Assembly (NCBI RefSeq): GCF_042643265.1
Contig: NZ_JBHRRZ010000037.1
Location: 1-64,000 of the forward strand
Source of the DNA: Virgibacillus_O sediminis
GTDB lineage: Bacteria > Bacillota > Bacilli > Bacillales > Amphibacillaceae
Length of the DNA: 64,000 nucleotides
Reading direction: 5' to 3'
The notes beneath the pieces are model-generated. The model was not told the origin of the DNA and made no database searches. It worked only from the letters and a program-made list of their open reading frames with translations. The position numbers and the translations under genes were made by a program. The stretch's first letter is position 1, and every line of letters begins with the position of its first letter. Shown one piece after another: positions 1-8,739 of the stretch.

Positions 1-25
1 AGTTTACTACTCAATAACAGTAGAC

Positions 26-50
26 AAAAAAGAGTTGAAAAGTGACTCTT
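26..50 (-). terminator. Probable intrinsic terminator after fetB
   Basis: Read on the minus strand, an AAGAGT/ACTCTT stem with a 9-nt loop is followed by a run of T. It lies about 155 nt beyond the fetB stop, so it may end the fetAB transcript. The stem is only 6 bp, so the call is moderate. Apart from this and the repeat at 111, nothing else is seen in the first 204 bases. Confidence 0.45.
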
Positions 51-110
51 AATTTAAAGTTGCCCAAATTATCCTGAGGTTATATAGGCTTGACAGTTTC
101 GTTCATATCA

Positions 111-154
111 GTATATTTCCGCAGCGGGTATCCCTATATCACAAAATTTTCTAG
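111..154. repeat. Dispersed intergenic repeat, copy 1
   Basis: The stretch shares its first 20 bases, with three differences, with 5971-5990, and a later block (ACAA.ATTT then TAG) also matches in nearly the same register. The shared start is G(T/C)ATATTTCCGCAG followed by (C/T)GG(G/T)TA. Copy 2 sits inside a hairpin; this copy has no flanking inverted repeat. Both copies lie in gaps next to minus-strand ABC transporter genes. No function is known. Confidence 0.4.
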
Positions 155-204
155 CTAGTTCGGCTTTTTCTTTTGATTAAACAATTTTGTCCCAACCTCT
201 TTCG

Positions 205-972
205 TTAATCTAAATTTTTCAGATGGTCATCCAGAAACTGCATCCGTTGGTTGAACAACGTCGGATAGGATAAATAGCCGAGCATAATGCTGGTTACTAC
301 TGTTGTAGTGAGCAACAGGAACAGGATGAGCAGCTGGAACATAACTGCCTGCACCGGGTCGGCTCCGGCAATAATCTGACCGCTCATCATGCCTGGCAAC
401 TGTACGAGCCCAATCGTCTTCTGGCTCTCTATTGTCGGAATGGTGCTGGCCTGGATGGAAGTGGTCAATTGGCTGTGCACGGCTTGTTTAGGTGTACCGC
501 CGAGAGATAGAATCAGTTCTGTTTCCTCTTGACGGGACTCCATCTCTGAGGTGAAACGGTTAAGAAAGAGGATGCCAAGCACCATTGAATTGCCAATGAC
601 CATCCCGCTGATCGGAATGATATATTGGGCGGTAGGCGGTGTGATGTCCAACCCGAGCAGAATTCCCTGTGTCAGCACTTCAACAAAAATGAAGGTGACA
701 ACCAGCTTCCAGGTGATGCCTTTAATGGAGACACCTTTTTTGCGGGCATTCTGTGTGGCTGCGGCTATCATCAACAAAACCATGAGAACGATATAAATCA
801 TATGTTCAGCATCAAAAACAAACTGGAGGATATAGCCGACTGCAAGCAGTTGGATAATCGACCGTACTGTTGCAATGATGGTATCTTTCTCCAGCCCAAG
901 TTTGAATGTTTTCGACAGAATCAGGGGAATGGCGACAAATATTAAGGTAAGTGTCAATGTAATAAAGTTCAT
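205..972 (-). CDS. fetB: FetB-like ABC exporter permease (UPF0014 family)
   Basis: A 255-aa polytopic membrane protein of the UPF0014/FetB family, the permease of FetAB-type exporters that are linked to iron efflux and oxidative-stress resistance in Escherichia coli. Hydrophobic segments span almost the whole length, starting at residue 1, with a conserved central region (GMVIGNSMVLG near residues 123-133) and a cytoplasmic stretch rich in Glu and Gln around 143-150. The ATG overlaps the end of the upstream ATPase gene by 4 nt, so the two are translationally coupled, and a GGGGGAAG ribosome binding site precedes it. The substrate in this organism is inferred only from the family. Confidence 0.85.
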   Translation of the reverse strand: MNFITLTLTLIFVAIPLILSKTFKLGLEKDTIIATVRSIIQLLAVGYILQFVFDAEHMIYIVLMVLLMIAAATQNARKKGVSIKGITWKLVVTFIFVEVLTQGILLGLDITPPTAQYIIPISGMVIGNSMVLGILFLNRFTSEMESRQEETELILSLGGTPKQAVHSQLTTSIQASTIPTIESQKTIGLVQLPGMMSGQIIAGADPVQAVMFQLLILFLLLTTTVVTSIMLGYLSYPTLFNQRMQFLDDHLKNLD

Positions 973-1700
973 TCTACTTCCCCCTTGACGAAATGCTTCA
1001 CTCTTTCATTTTCCGGATTATTCAACAGGCTGCTTTTCCCTGTTTCCACCACTTCCCCTTCCATCATGACCCATGTATTTTCTCCAACGTTCAGGGCCTG
1101 GGTGAGATTATGGGTGATCCAAATGATAGTAGTGTTGTATTTTTCGTTGATTCGTTGGATCAGTTCTTCAATATCCTGCTGGGATACACGGTCCAATGAT
1201 GATGTTATCTCATCAAGCAGGAGGATCTTCGGGTTATTGACCAAGGTGCGGGCAATGGACAGCTTCTGACGCTGGCCGCCGGATAAGTCCTTTGTTTTCC
1301 TGTCGAGAAAGCTTTTGTCCAAGCCGACTACTTCCAAATATTCTTCTGCCTCTTTCTCTGGTAGTTCTTTTGCTTGGAGGGTCATCGGAAGGGCGAGGTT
1401 TTTCCTGACACTCCCGCGTACCATGGCAGCATTCTGCAAAGCGATTCCAACATGACGTCGAAGAGCTGTCGGTTCAAACTCCTGTATATTTTTCCCATCA
1501 ATATATATATCGCCGGAAGAAGGGGATCTTAGTCCATTGCAAAGCCGGAATAATGTGGTCTTCCCGGCACCTGAAGGTCCTACCAAGGTAGTGATTCTGC
1601 CTTCTTCAAAAGATCCGGTGATATTTTTTAAGATATCAAGTCCATCTGCTGAATAACTTACGTTTTCCAGACGGATGGCTGCCTTCGCAGCTGCAGACAT
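969..1700 (-). CDS. fetA: FetA-like ABC exporter ATP-binding protein
   Basis: ATP-binding subunit that pairs with the downstream FetB-like permease. About 243 aa. The Walker A motif GPSGAGKT is near residues 41-48, the signature LSGGQRQ is near 140, and the Walker B ILLLDE is followed by TSSLD and a switch His in WITHN. The start at 1700 is preferred over a GTG at 1709 because GGAAG then lies 8 nt upstream. The family is usually described as an iron (or other metal) exporter. It ends in a 4-nt overlap with the permease gene. A generic multidrug or phosphate-type ATPase is less likely given the partner. Confidence 0.85.
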   Translation of the reverse strand: MSAAAKAAIRLENVSYSADGLDILKNITGSFEEGRITTLVGPSGAGKTTLFRLCNGLRSPSSGDIYIDGKNIQEFEPTALRRHVGIALQNAAMVRGSVRKNLALPMTLQAKELPEKEAEEYLEVVGLDKSFLDRKTKDLSGGQRQKLSIARTLVNNPKILLLDEITSSLDRVSQQDIEELIQRINEKYNTTIIWITHNLTQALNVGENTWVMMEGEVVETGKSSLLNNPENERVKHFVKGEVE

Positions 1701-1851
1701 AGCTGTCACTTCCTTTTCAAAGTCGTTCCAACATTATCTTACGCTTTTTCTTTTTATGTTTCACGTATAACAATCTGTTTATCCTACTCCAGTAGAAATG
1801 CAATCCCTGAAGCTATGTGTCCTGCCGGGGGAAGAGTGGCTTTTTTCCAAC

Positions 1852-1878
1852 AAAAAAAGCCAGGAATTTAGCTGGCTT
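1852..1878 (-). terminator. Intrinsic terminator after the oligopeptide transporter operon
   Basis: On the minus strand the stem AAGCCAG/CTGGCTT is followed by seven T. It lies about 180 nt downstream of the last gene (2062) of the D-F-A-B-C operon and upstream of fetA. The rest of the 352-nt gap between 1710 and 2061 shows no gene and no convincing promoter. Confidence 0.75.
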
Positions 1879-2061
1879 GAGAAGAAATCTTGTTAATAGC
1901 TGTGGGCAGGCTATTCATCTGCCATCAAAATTGTATGCATGGAATCTGTTCAACTGGTGGAATAAAAGCAGCAATGCATTTCGGTATCCGGTTGGCAGTT
2001 GATGTGAATGGACCGATATTTTGTAGCACGGCGAGTACAGTGACTGTTATAAAATGCTTTT

Positions 2062-2955
2062 CTATCTTTGACCGCTTTTTGGATCAAATGCATCCCTTAA
2101 TCCGTCTCCGATGAAATTGATTGAAAGAACAGTCAAGAAGATGCCCAGCCCTGGCGGGGCCCAGGCCTCCGGATGGTCTCTCAGTATACGGATGTTTTGT
2201 GCCTCAGATATCATATTCCCCCACGTGGGGGCAGGCTGCGGGATGCCAAAGCCGATAAAGCTTAAGGCGGATTCGGCAATAATCATGGTCGCCATCATCA
2301 ACGTAGCATTGACGATAATCGGCCCGATGGCATTCGGAATGAAATGCCTGAAGATGATACGCAGGTCGCCGGCACCGATGGCTCTGGCCCCGAGGATGAA
2401 TTCCTGCTCCCTAAGCGAGAGGAAGGTTCCGCGTACGATACGGGTCAGTGTTGGCCATGAGGTAAGGGCGATTACGGTGACAAAGATACCTATCGTTATT
2501 TTTTCGAGCAGGGCCATGATCGTAAGGGCGAGTACTAGAAAGGGAAGGGCCAGCATGAGGTCTGCTGCACGCATGATCAATCCATCAATTTTTCCACCGT
2601 AAAAGCCTGCCAGGGCACCGGTGACCACTCCGATGATCAAGGTGAACAGCATGGCACTGAAGCCGACGAGAAGGGAAACGCGCCCACCGTAGAGGAGCCG
2701 GGCAAAATTGTCCCTGCCTGAGCTGTCCGTTCCGAGGATATGTTCCGAGGATGGGGGGCGTTCAACCAGCATGAGGTCGCCTTTCCTCGGGTCATGGTCG
2801 GTGAGCAGGGGAGCAAATATTACGGCAATAACAATCAATAAAAGTACAATCAAGCCGGCAACTGCCAGCTTGTTTTTAAGGAAGCGTTCCAGTGCCAGCT
2901 GGAAAGGGCTCTTGGAGGCATCATCTGCCAAAGAGTAATCTTTATCCACTATCAT
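2062..2955 (-). CDS. Oligopeptide/dipeptide ABC transporter permease, OppC type
   Basis: Second membrane subunit of a peptide importer, 297 aa. It has the short cytoplasmic N-terminus and first membrane segment typical of the OppC_N domain (residues about 20-50), a large outer loop with LGTDSSGRDNF, then the BPD_transp_1 core. The EAA loop, which contacts the ATPases, reads GARAIGAGDLRIIFRH around residues 190-205. The start overlaps the OppB stop by 4 nt. It is the last gene of the operon and is followed by a terminator at 1852-1878. The substrate cannot be read from the sequence; the order D-F-A-B-C resembles B. subtilis appDFABC. Confidence 0.9.
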   Translation of the reverse strand: MIVDKDYSLADDASKSPFQLALERFLKNKLAVAGLIVLLLIVIAVIFAPLLTDHDPRKGDLMLVERPPSSEHILGTDSSGRDNFARLLYGGRVSLLVGFSAMLFTLIIGVVTGALAGFYGGKIDGLIMRAADLMLALPFLVLALTIMALLEKITIGIFVTVIALTSWPTLTRIVRGTFLSLREQEFILGARAIGAGDLRIIFRHFIPNAIGPIIVNATLMMATMIIAESALSFIGFGIPQPAPTWGNMISEAQNIRILRDHPEAWAPPGLGIFLTVLSINFIGDGLRDAFDPKSGQR

Positions 2956-3926
2956 TCACCTCCATCATAACGGATTCTGGGATCGACAATGCTATAGAAA
3001 ATATCTGCCAGCAGATTCCCAATCAGGATGGCGACTCCGAGCAGCAGGGTGATCGCCATGATCACCGGGTAGTCCCTGTTAGTGATGGAATTGATGAATA
3101 ATGTACCCAGGCCAGGATAGTTGAAGACCTGCTCGGTGATGATAGCGCCGCTAAGCAGGACACCGAATTCAAAACCCATCAAGGTGACGATCGGTATGAT
3201 GGCATTTCTTAAAGTGTGTTTGTATAATACGTTTCTGTCTGTCATTCCCTTCGCCCTTGCTGTCCGAATATAATCACTCCCCAACACATCCAAAACCTCT
3301 GATCTCATGTAACGCATATAGGTCGCTGTTCCGGCAAGACCCAGTGTAATAGCGGGAAGAATCATGTGATGCAGCCGGCTCAACAAGGCATGCAGGCCGG
3401 TCGATTCAACCCCCGTGATGGTCCCCTGTGCAGGGAACCAGCCTAGTTTGATCGATAGGAAATAAATAGCAATGAGACCGAAGAAGAAGTTCGGGATGGC
3501 AAGCCCCAGAAAACCGAATGCGGTAGCACTGTAATCCAGGAGAGAGTAGGGGTTGCGGGCAGAATAGATGCCGATAGGGATAGCGACCAACAATGTGATT
3601 CCAAGCGCCAGCATGCCAAGGTGGATGGTATTCATGATTCTCTCTTCAATGAGGCTGGATACCGTCCTGCCTTTGTAATACATGGACTCCCCGAAATCCC
3701 CTTTTGCCATCGACAGAGCCCAGTGGGCATACTGTACAGGCAAGGGGTCATTAAGGCCAAGTGCCTCCCGCTGCTGTTCATATACCTCGGGATTGATGTC
3801 AGGGTCAAGTATCCGCCCGGTGAACGGGTCTCCCGGCGCCGTTTTTGCAAGGGTAAATACAATCATGGAAAGCATGAGCAGCATAGGGATGAAGACGAGT
3901 ATTCTCCGGATGACGTATTTATGCAT
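2952..3926 (-). CDS. Oligopeptide/dipeptide ABC transporter permease, OppB type
   Basis: First membrane subunit of the peptide importer, 324 aa. The N-terminal membrane segment (residues 8-28) is followed by the family motif APGDPF and a long extracytoplasmic loop. The EAA loop (YIRTARAKGMTDRNVL, near 235-250) contacts the OppD/OppF ATPases. A GGGGGAAAGGA ribosome binding site precedes the ATG. It lies 67 nt downstream of the substrate-binding protein gene and overlaps the OppC-type gene by 4 nt. Confidence 0.9.
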   Translation of the reverse strand: MHKYVIRRILVFIPMLLMLSMIVFTLAKTAPGDPFTGRILDPDINPEVYEQQREALGLNDPLPVQYAHWALSMAKGDFGESMYYKGRTVSSLIEERIMNTIHLGMLALGITLLVAIPIGIYSARNPYSLLDYSATAFGFLGLAIPNFFFGLIAIYFLSIKLGWFPAQGTITGVESTGLHALLSRLHHMILPAITLGLAGTATYMRYMRSEVLDVLGSDYIRTARAKGMTDRNVLYKHTLRNAIIPIVTLMGFEFGVLLSGAIITEQVFNYPGLGTLFINSITNRDYPVIMAITLLLGVAILIGNLLADIFYSIVDPRIRYDGGE

Positions 3927-3993
3927 TTCCTTTCCCCCTATAGAGAAGGAGAGTATGCTAGGGGCATACTCTCAAACTACTGGTTATTTTCCT

Positions 3994-5790
3994 TTATTCG
4001 GCATCTTCCACCCACCATAGATGGGCATTGTTATACATCGTATATGGAAGCGGGTCTACTCCGTGGAGCCGGTCATTATAGGCCCAAAGGCTGTTTTGGG
4101 CATACAGCAGCAGGGCGGGAAGATCCTCGGAGAACAAGGCTTGCCACTCGGCGTATACTTCTTTCCGGAAATCTTGTTCAAATGCTTCGGGTGCTTTCAT
4201 CGCTTTTTGCAGCAGTTCAGTGGATTCAGGGTTATTCCATCTGGAGAAATTATAAGCTGCCTTCGTTCCCCACAAACCGGTAGGATCCGGGTCTGTGCTG
4301 GCCAGGCTCCAGCCGATCAGGTAAAGATCCCAGTCGGTATTATCGTTGGTTAGCCCCTCTACATAGGCGGTCATTTCTTTCGGCTGCCGCAGGTTCACAT
4401 TAATGCCGACTTCTTCAAGCTGCTGTTCAATAAGAGGCGCAGATCGCTCACGCAGCTCATTGCCGGTAGGATAATCCATGTTCAGAACCCATTCGTTTCC
4501 ATCAGGGTCCTCGCGGAAACCATCTCCATCTGTATCCACGTACCCTTCCTCCTCGAGCATAGAGGCGGCCAATTCCGGGTCATAGCTATAGTTGGTTGCG
4601 GCATTTTCATCGTACGCCCAGAACTGTGTAGCTATTGGTGAATTGATCGGCTGACCCCGGCCATACAGGAGTCCATCCACCAGTCCTTGCCTGTTGACTG
4701 CATAGGCAATAGCTTGGCGGACCTTAGGATTGGAGAGCTTCTCATTAGGTATCCAGTTATCCGGTTCTATAGCCCCGGACTCTACATCCTCTGTGGTCCT
4801 ATGGTTATGCTTGAAGCCGAGAATCTGATAACCGAAATCAGGCTGTTCAATGATTTCAATGTTGCCGAATGCTTTTACCGTTTCATAATCAGCAGGTGGA
4901 ATGCCGTTTGGATCTGCTATGAAATCCAGTTCCCCGGATTCAAGAAGTCCGGTCATGACGGATTGGGCAACGACCTTCCATACGAGACGGTCGAGATATG
5001 GGGATCCCTGCCAGTAATCATCATTTCTCTCAAGGATGTATTGCTCCCGCTCAATCATGTCTGTGAATTGGAATGGGCCGGTTCCGATGACTTTACCGGC
5101 TTCGCGGGATTCCGGTGCTTCCGGCATTTCTGCTACTGGAATGTCGGCGAATATATGTTCAGGTATAATTGGAAAGCTTGCATAGTAGAGCGGGTTGATG
5201 TTCGGTTCGGAGAACTTGAAGGTGACCGTATGATCATCTTCGGCAATGACCCCTTCGAATTTTTCTGTGTCCCCGGAGCTGTATGCTTCATACCCCAAGA
5301 GGGGCTCCACATAAGCAGTACGAATACCGCCGGCAGATACATAATCCGGGTCTGACATAGATTGATAGGTGAAGACCACGTCATCTGCTGTAAATTCCTC
5401 TCCATCATGCCAGGATACCCCTTGTTCAAGGGTAAAGGTGATTTCCGTTTGATCTTCGTTGGTCTCCCACTTACTGGCCAAGTTAGGTACGAATTCCAGA
5501 CTATCATTCTGGCTGACCAGCCCTTCATGGGTAAAATCGAGAATATTTGCTTCATAGGACTCTTCATAAAATATAGGGTTGAACATGCCTGCAGGGGCTG
5601 AGTACATCGCCCCGGTCAAGGTGCCGCCTGTCTTTGGTCCGCTGTCTTCTCCTTTCTGTTCTTCTGTACCGTCTGCATCTTCTGTCTGTGTATCACTAGA
5701 ATCATTGGAATTATTGCATGCAGCAAGAATTATGCCTAGAAAGAGAAGAAGCAATATCAGAGACAGCCAGTGTTTCGGTAGTTTAGCCAA
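3994..5790 (-). CDS. Peptide-binding lipoprotein of the ABC importer (SBP family 5)
   Basis: Extracellular solute-binding receptor, 598 aa, anchored as a lipoprotein: membrane segment at residues 9-24 with lipobox LAAC and lipidated Cys25. A low-complexity acidic linker (about 27-52) precedes the family 5 domain, with the usual WHDGEEFTADDVVFT block and GTGPF motif. It is longer than B. subtilis AppA (about 540 aa). Translation probably starts at TTG, six bases after GGGGGAG. It follows the OppF gene by 228 nt, so an internal promoter is possible, and precedes the OppB gene. It likely binds oligopeptides; nickel or other ligands are known in the same fold. Confidence 0.88.
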   Translation of the reverse strand: MAKLPKHWLSLILLLLFLGIILAACNNSNDSSDTQTEDADGTEEQKGEDSGPKTGGTLTGAMYSAPAGMFNPIFYEESYEANILDFTHEGLVSQNDSLEFVPNLASKWETNEDQTEITFTLEQGVSWHDGEEFTADDVVFTYQSMSDPDYVSAGGIRTAYVEPLLGYEAYSSGDTEKFEGVIAEDDHTVTFKFSEPNINPLYYASFPIIPEHIFADIPVAEMPEAPESREAGKVIGTGPFQFTDMIEREQYILERNDDYWQGSPYLDRLVWKVVAQSVMTGLLESGELDFIADPNGIPPADYETVKAFGNIEIIEQPDFGYQILGFKHNHRTTEDVESGAIEPDNWIPNEKLSNPKVRQAIAYAVNRQGLVDGLLYGRGQPINSPIATQFWAYDENAATNYSYDPELAASMLEEEGYVDTDGDGFREDPDGNEWVLNMDYPTGNELRERSAPLIEQQLEEVGINVNLRQPKEMTAYVEGLTNDNTDWDLYLIGWSLASTDPDPTGLWGTKAAYNFSRWNNPESTELLQKAMKAPEAFEQDFRKEVYAEWQALFSEDLPALLLYAQNSLWAYNDRLHGVDPLPYTMYNNAHLWWVEDAE

Positions 5791-5962
5791 ACCAATCTCC
5801 CCCTTTTCTTATGTTAAACCTTTGCTGATATTCGTTCACCCCCTTCTTAGGTTAAAAGATATATATTAGCAAAAAATTCACGGTAGAACCAAGGTGAAAA
5901 TAAGACTATAATGCCAGGACATAATCAGGCTGTTTAACCCAAATGGTAAATAATGTACTTAA

Positions 5963-6014
5963 TTAGCGAAGCATATTTCCGCAGTGGTTACTTTCGCTAA
6001 ACAAGATTTCTAGA
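5963..6014. repeat. Dispersed intergenic repeat, copy 2, enclosed in a hairpin
   Basis: Matches the element at 111-154 over its first 20 bases (5971-5990, three differences) and in a block near its end. Here it is enclosed by an 8-bp perfect inverted repeat, TTAGCGAA (5963-5970) and TTCGCTAA (5993-6000). It lies between the stop of the OppF gene and the start of the binding-protein gene. It could act as an mRNA-stabilising or attenuating hairpin that adjusts subunit stoichiometry, but no run of T follows on the minus strand. Confidence 0.45.
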
Positions 6015-6018
6015 TTCT

Positions 6019-7017
6019 CTATTCTTCACTTGTATATAAGTGGCAGGCGACCTGATGATTCCCCTGCATTCTCGTCAATTCCGGCCGTTCAGTAGAACAT
6101 TTACTATAGGCAAATGGGCATCTGGTGCGGAAAGCACAGCCTGAAGGTGGATTGGAAGGGCTTGGCAGATCACCGGATAATTTGATTTTCTGCTTTTTTG
6201 TCGGATTTCCGTTAGTTTTCACGGTTGGTATAGATGATAGAAGGGCTTTGGTATAAGGATGGAGAGGCTGCTCATACAGGTCCTTTTTGTCTGCGATTTC
6301 TACGATTCTTCCCAGATACATGACGGCGACCCGGTCGCTGATATGTTTCACCACGCTCAAGTCATGGGCAATAAATAAATAGGTCAACCCCAGCTCATCC
6401 TGCAGGTCTTTCATCAGATTCAGTATCTGAGCCTGAATGGATACATCCAGAGCCGAGACTGGTTCATCACAGATAACGAATTCCGGTTCGACGATTAATG
6501 CCCTGGCAATGCTGATCCGCTGTCGCTGCCCTCCGGAAAACTCATGGGGGTATTTTTGGAGATCCTCCTTTTGAAATCCCACCTTCTCCATCATGCTCAA
6601 AACCTTTTTCTTCCGCTCGGCATGTGAAAGCTTTGTTTGGACCCGGAGCGGCTCTTCAATTAATTCCGAAATACTCATTTTGGAATTGAGCGAACCAAAT
6701 GGGTCCTGGAAGACCATCTGCATGTGTCTCCGATGGGGCCGTATTTCCCTTTGCCTCAATTTGCTCAAATCCGTGCCATTAAAGATAATCTTCCCTTCTG
6801 TAGGGTTCAGCAGCCTGAGCATGACACGGCCTAATGTCGACTTGCCTGAGCCGGATTCACCAACTATTCCCAGTGTCTCCCCCTTGGAAATATGGAGGGT
6901 GATGCCGTCGACAGCTTTCACGTGCCCGATAGTCCGTTTGAGAATTCCGCCTTTAATAGGGAAATATTTTTTAACATCCTTAACATCGATAAGTACATTA
7001 TCTTTTTCAGCTGTCAT
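6019..7017 (-). CDS. Oligopeptide ABC transporter ATPase, OppF type
   Basis: One of two ATPases powering the peptide importer, 332 aa. Walker A GESGSGKST, signature SGGQRQR and Walker B FVICDEPVSALD are all intact. The C-terminal oligo_HPY region has the Cys-containing motif GCAFRTRCPFAYSKC, which in OppF/DppF proteins can carry an Fe-S cluster. The start at 7017 is chosen over one 21 nt upstream because GGAGTG lies 6 nt before it. It overlaps the OppD gene by 11 nt. Confidence 0.9.
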   Translation of the reverse strand: MTAEKDNVLIDVKDVKKYFPIKGGILKRTIGHVKAVDGITLHISKGETLGIVGESGSGKSTLGRVMLRLLNPTEGKIIFNGTDLSKLRQREIRPHRRHMQMVFQDPFGSLNSKMSISELIEEPLRVQTKLSHAERKKKVLSMMEKVGFQKEDLQKYPHEFSGGQRQRISIARALIVEPEFVICDEPVSALDVSIQAQILNLMKDLQDELGLTYLFIAHDLSVVKHISDRVAVMYLGRIVEIADKKDLYEQPLHPYTKALLSSIPTVKTNGNPTKKQKIKLSGDLPSPSNPPSGCAFRTRCPFAYSKCSTERPELTRMQGNHQVACHLYTSEE

Positions 7018-8002
7018 GTTCAGACACTCCTTTTTCATATAAATAGCACCGGATGAAATGGTTGGAGTCCACCTTCTCCATGGCAGGAGTGACCTCTCTG
7101 CATTTGTCCATCACATAAGGGCAGCGGGCGGAAAAGCGGCAGCCGATGGGAAATTGGTGGGCCGGCGGAACAGTCCCCTTAATGGTTCCCAGGCGATCGA
7201 CCTCCACATCCATGGAAGGAAGGCTTTCCAGCAGGCCCTTTGTGTATGGGTGCTTATTGCTTTCCACTAGCTTTGCGACAGGGGATTCTTCGACAATCTG
7301 ACCGCCGTACATGACTAATACACGATCCGCATACTCGGCAACGATTCCAAGATCATGGGTGATCAACAGGAGTGCCATCTGGTATTTATCTTTCATGTCC
7401 TTCAGCAGGTCTAGAATCTGAGCCTGCATCGTAACATCGAGAGCGGTTGTGGGTTCATCGGCAATCAGCAGGTTTGGGTTGCAGGAAATGGCCATGGCGA
7501 TCATCACCCGCTGTCTCATTCCACCGGACAGTTGATGCGGATACTCATCCACCACCGATTCAGCTCGCGGGATTCCTACCGTTTTTAGTAGATTGATAGT
7601 TTTATCGCGTGCTTCTTTTTTTGGAAGCTTTAAGTGTTTTCGGAGAACCTCCGAGATCTGATTTCCTACCGTAAAGACAGGGTTCAGGGCAGTCATAGGT
7701 TCTTGGAAAATCATAGACATTTCTTTGCCGCGGATCGCGGTCATTTCTTTATCGGTCAGTGGCAGGAGGTCTATTCCATTAAGTGATATACTGCCATCGA
7801 CAATACGGCCGGGTTTGGCGACCAATTGCATAATAGAAAGAGCCGTCATGCTTTTTCCGCTGCCGGATTCACCAACAAGAGCAACTGTTTCTCCCGGAAA
7901 GATGGAGAACGAAATATTATCGACGGCCTTTGCCGTCTGGTTATCCTCCATATGAAAATGGGTCTGGAGGTGATCTACCGTAAGTACTGGATTGCTGCTC
8001 AT
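7007..8002 (-). CDS. Oligopeptide ABC transporter ATPase, OppD type
   Basis: First gene of the peptide-importer operon and second ATPase, 331 aa. It has Walker A GESGSGKSM, signature SGGMRQR, Walker B LLIADEPTTALD and a C-terminal Cys motif GCRFSARCPYVMDKC. An upstream in-frame start at 8074 is unlikely: the ATG at 8002 has GGAGTG at the right distance and begins at the usual family position (MSSNPVLTV). The pair OppD/OppF sits 5' of the binding protein and permeases, the arrangement of B. subtilis app rather than opp. Confidence 0.9.
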   Translation of the reverse strand: MSSNPVLTVDHLQTHFHMEDNQTAKAVDNISFSIFPGETVALVGESGSGKSMTALSIMQLVAKPGRIVDGSISLNGIDLLPLTDKEMTAIRGKEMSMIFQEPMTALNPVFTVGNQISEVLRKHLKLPKKEARDKTINLLKTVGIPRAESVVDEYPHQLSGGMRQRVMIAMAISCNPNLLIADEPTTALDVTMQAQILDLLKDMKDKYQMALLLITHDLGIVAEYADRVLVMYGGQIVEESPVAKLVESNKHPYTKGLLESLPSMDVEVDRLGTIKGTVPPAHQFPIGCRFSARCPYVMDKCREVTPAMEKVDSNHFIRCYLYEKGVSEHDS

Positions 8003-8097
8003 ACGAACACTCCATTCGGAAAAAGGGTTAAAAGAATAAAAGATGTCCGTATAAGATATGTATGCGCGCTTCATTATATTCTGGCCGCTAACTACTT

Positions 8098-8123
8098 TGG
8101 GGAAGGTTCAACCGCCTTCCCCA
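8098..8123. terminator. GC-rich hairpin at the end of the 8108-8593 gene
   Basis: Perfect 8-bp stem GGGGAAGG/CCTTCCCC with an 8-nt loop, overlapping the stop codon of the minus-strand membrane protein gene. No run of T follows on either strand, so it may act as a transcript-end stabiliser rather than a classical terminator. Confidence 0.35.
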
Positions 8124-8593
8124 AATTTTCTTACTACCATCCACTTGATGAGGGCACCGGTGCCTAGCCCGATCGGAAGAAACAGGATCGGCAGCCACAC
8201 CGGTCCAATCAGGTATCCGAACAGAGTGAAATTTGGTGAAAAAATCAAACCGAGTGTGACAAAATAGGCGGAAAAAACCAAAGGGAGATAGGCGAAGGGC
8301 TTTTCACCGCCGCCGGCATCCCTGTATGCGTCCCAAATCGCAAAAAAATAAAGGCAGGGATAGAACATCAACCACATATAATTGGTCTGCTCCACAGCTT
8401 CCTGCATTTGCCCGTGGAAGCTTAAAACAATGATTCGGTTGAAGTTTCCCATCACATTGATGATGAATTCCAACCCTATCAGCAGGATTCCCTTGATGTA
8501 TTTGCGGTTCAGCAATTGGGCGAATCCCGGCAAGGCGACACTCCAAAGGATTGCTTCCAGCTTTCTGCTTCTTTTCATGGCAAGTGTGTTCAT
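8108..8593 (-). CDS. Conserved hypothetical membrane protein, 161 aa
   Basis: Not recognised by name. About four to five hydrophobic segments fill the protein. The N-terminal half has PGFAQLLNRKYIKG around residues 21-34, a pattern common in small bacterial membrane proteins in which a PG(L/F).Q..N motif precedes a helix. The motif WDAYRDA follows a central helix. It is divergent from the germination receptor operon with about 146 nt between starts. Translation may begin at 8593 or 8578; no strong ribosome binding site distinguishes them. No function is assigned. Confidence 0.7.
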   Translation of the reverse strand: MNTLAMKRSRKLEAILWSVALPGFAQLLNRKYIKGILLIGLEFIINVMGNFNRIIVLSFHGQMQEAVEQTNYMWLMFYPCLYFFAIWDAYRDAGGGEKPFAYLPLVFSAYFVTLGLIFSPNFTLFGYLIGPVWLPILFLPIGLGTGALIKWMVVRKFGEGG

Positions 8594-8739
8594 AGCATTA
8601 TCATTTCCATTATTTTTTTGTCGTTCGGGCTTAGTCTATCGAAAAAATAATAAATTTATTCAAGAACAGTTCCCACCAAATTTGTATAAAATCCACCACT
8701 AATGGGAATCTAAGAGTGTTGTCCAGAGGAGGTGGAAGG

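Noticed and set aside
8594..8739. SigG promoter for the germinant receptor operon
   Set aside because: A TGAATA hexamer occurs only on the minus strand, and no convincing plus-strand pair with the right spacing was found.
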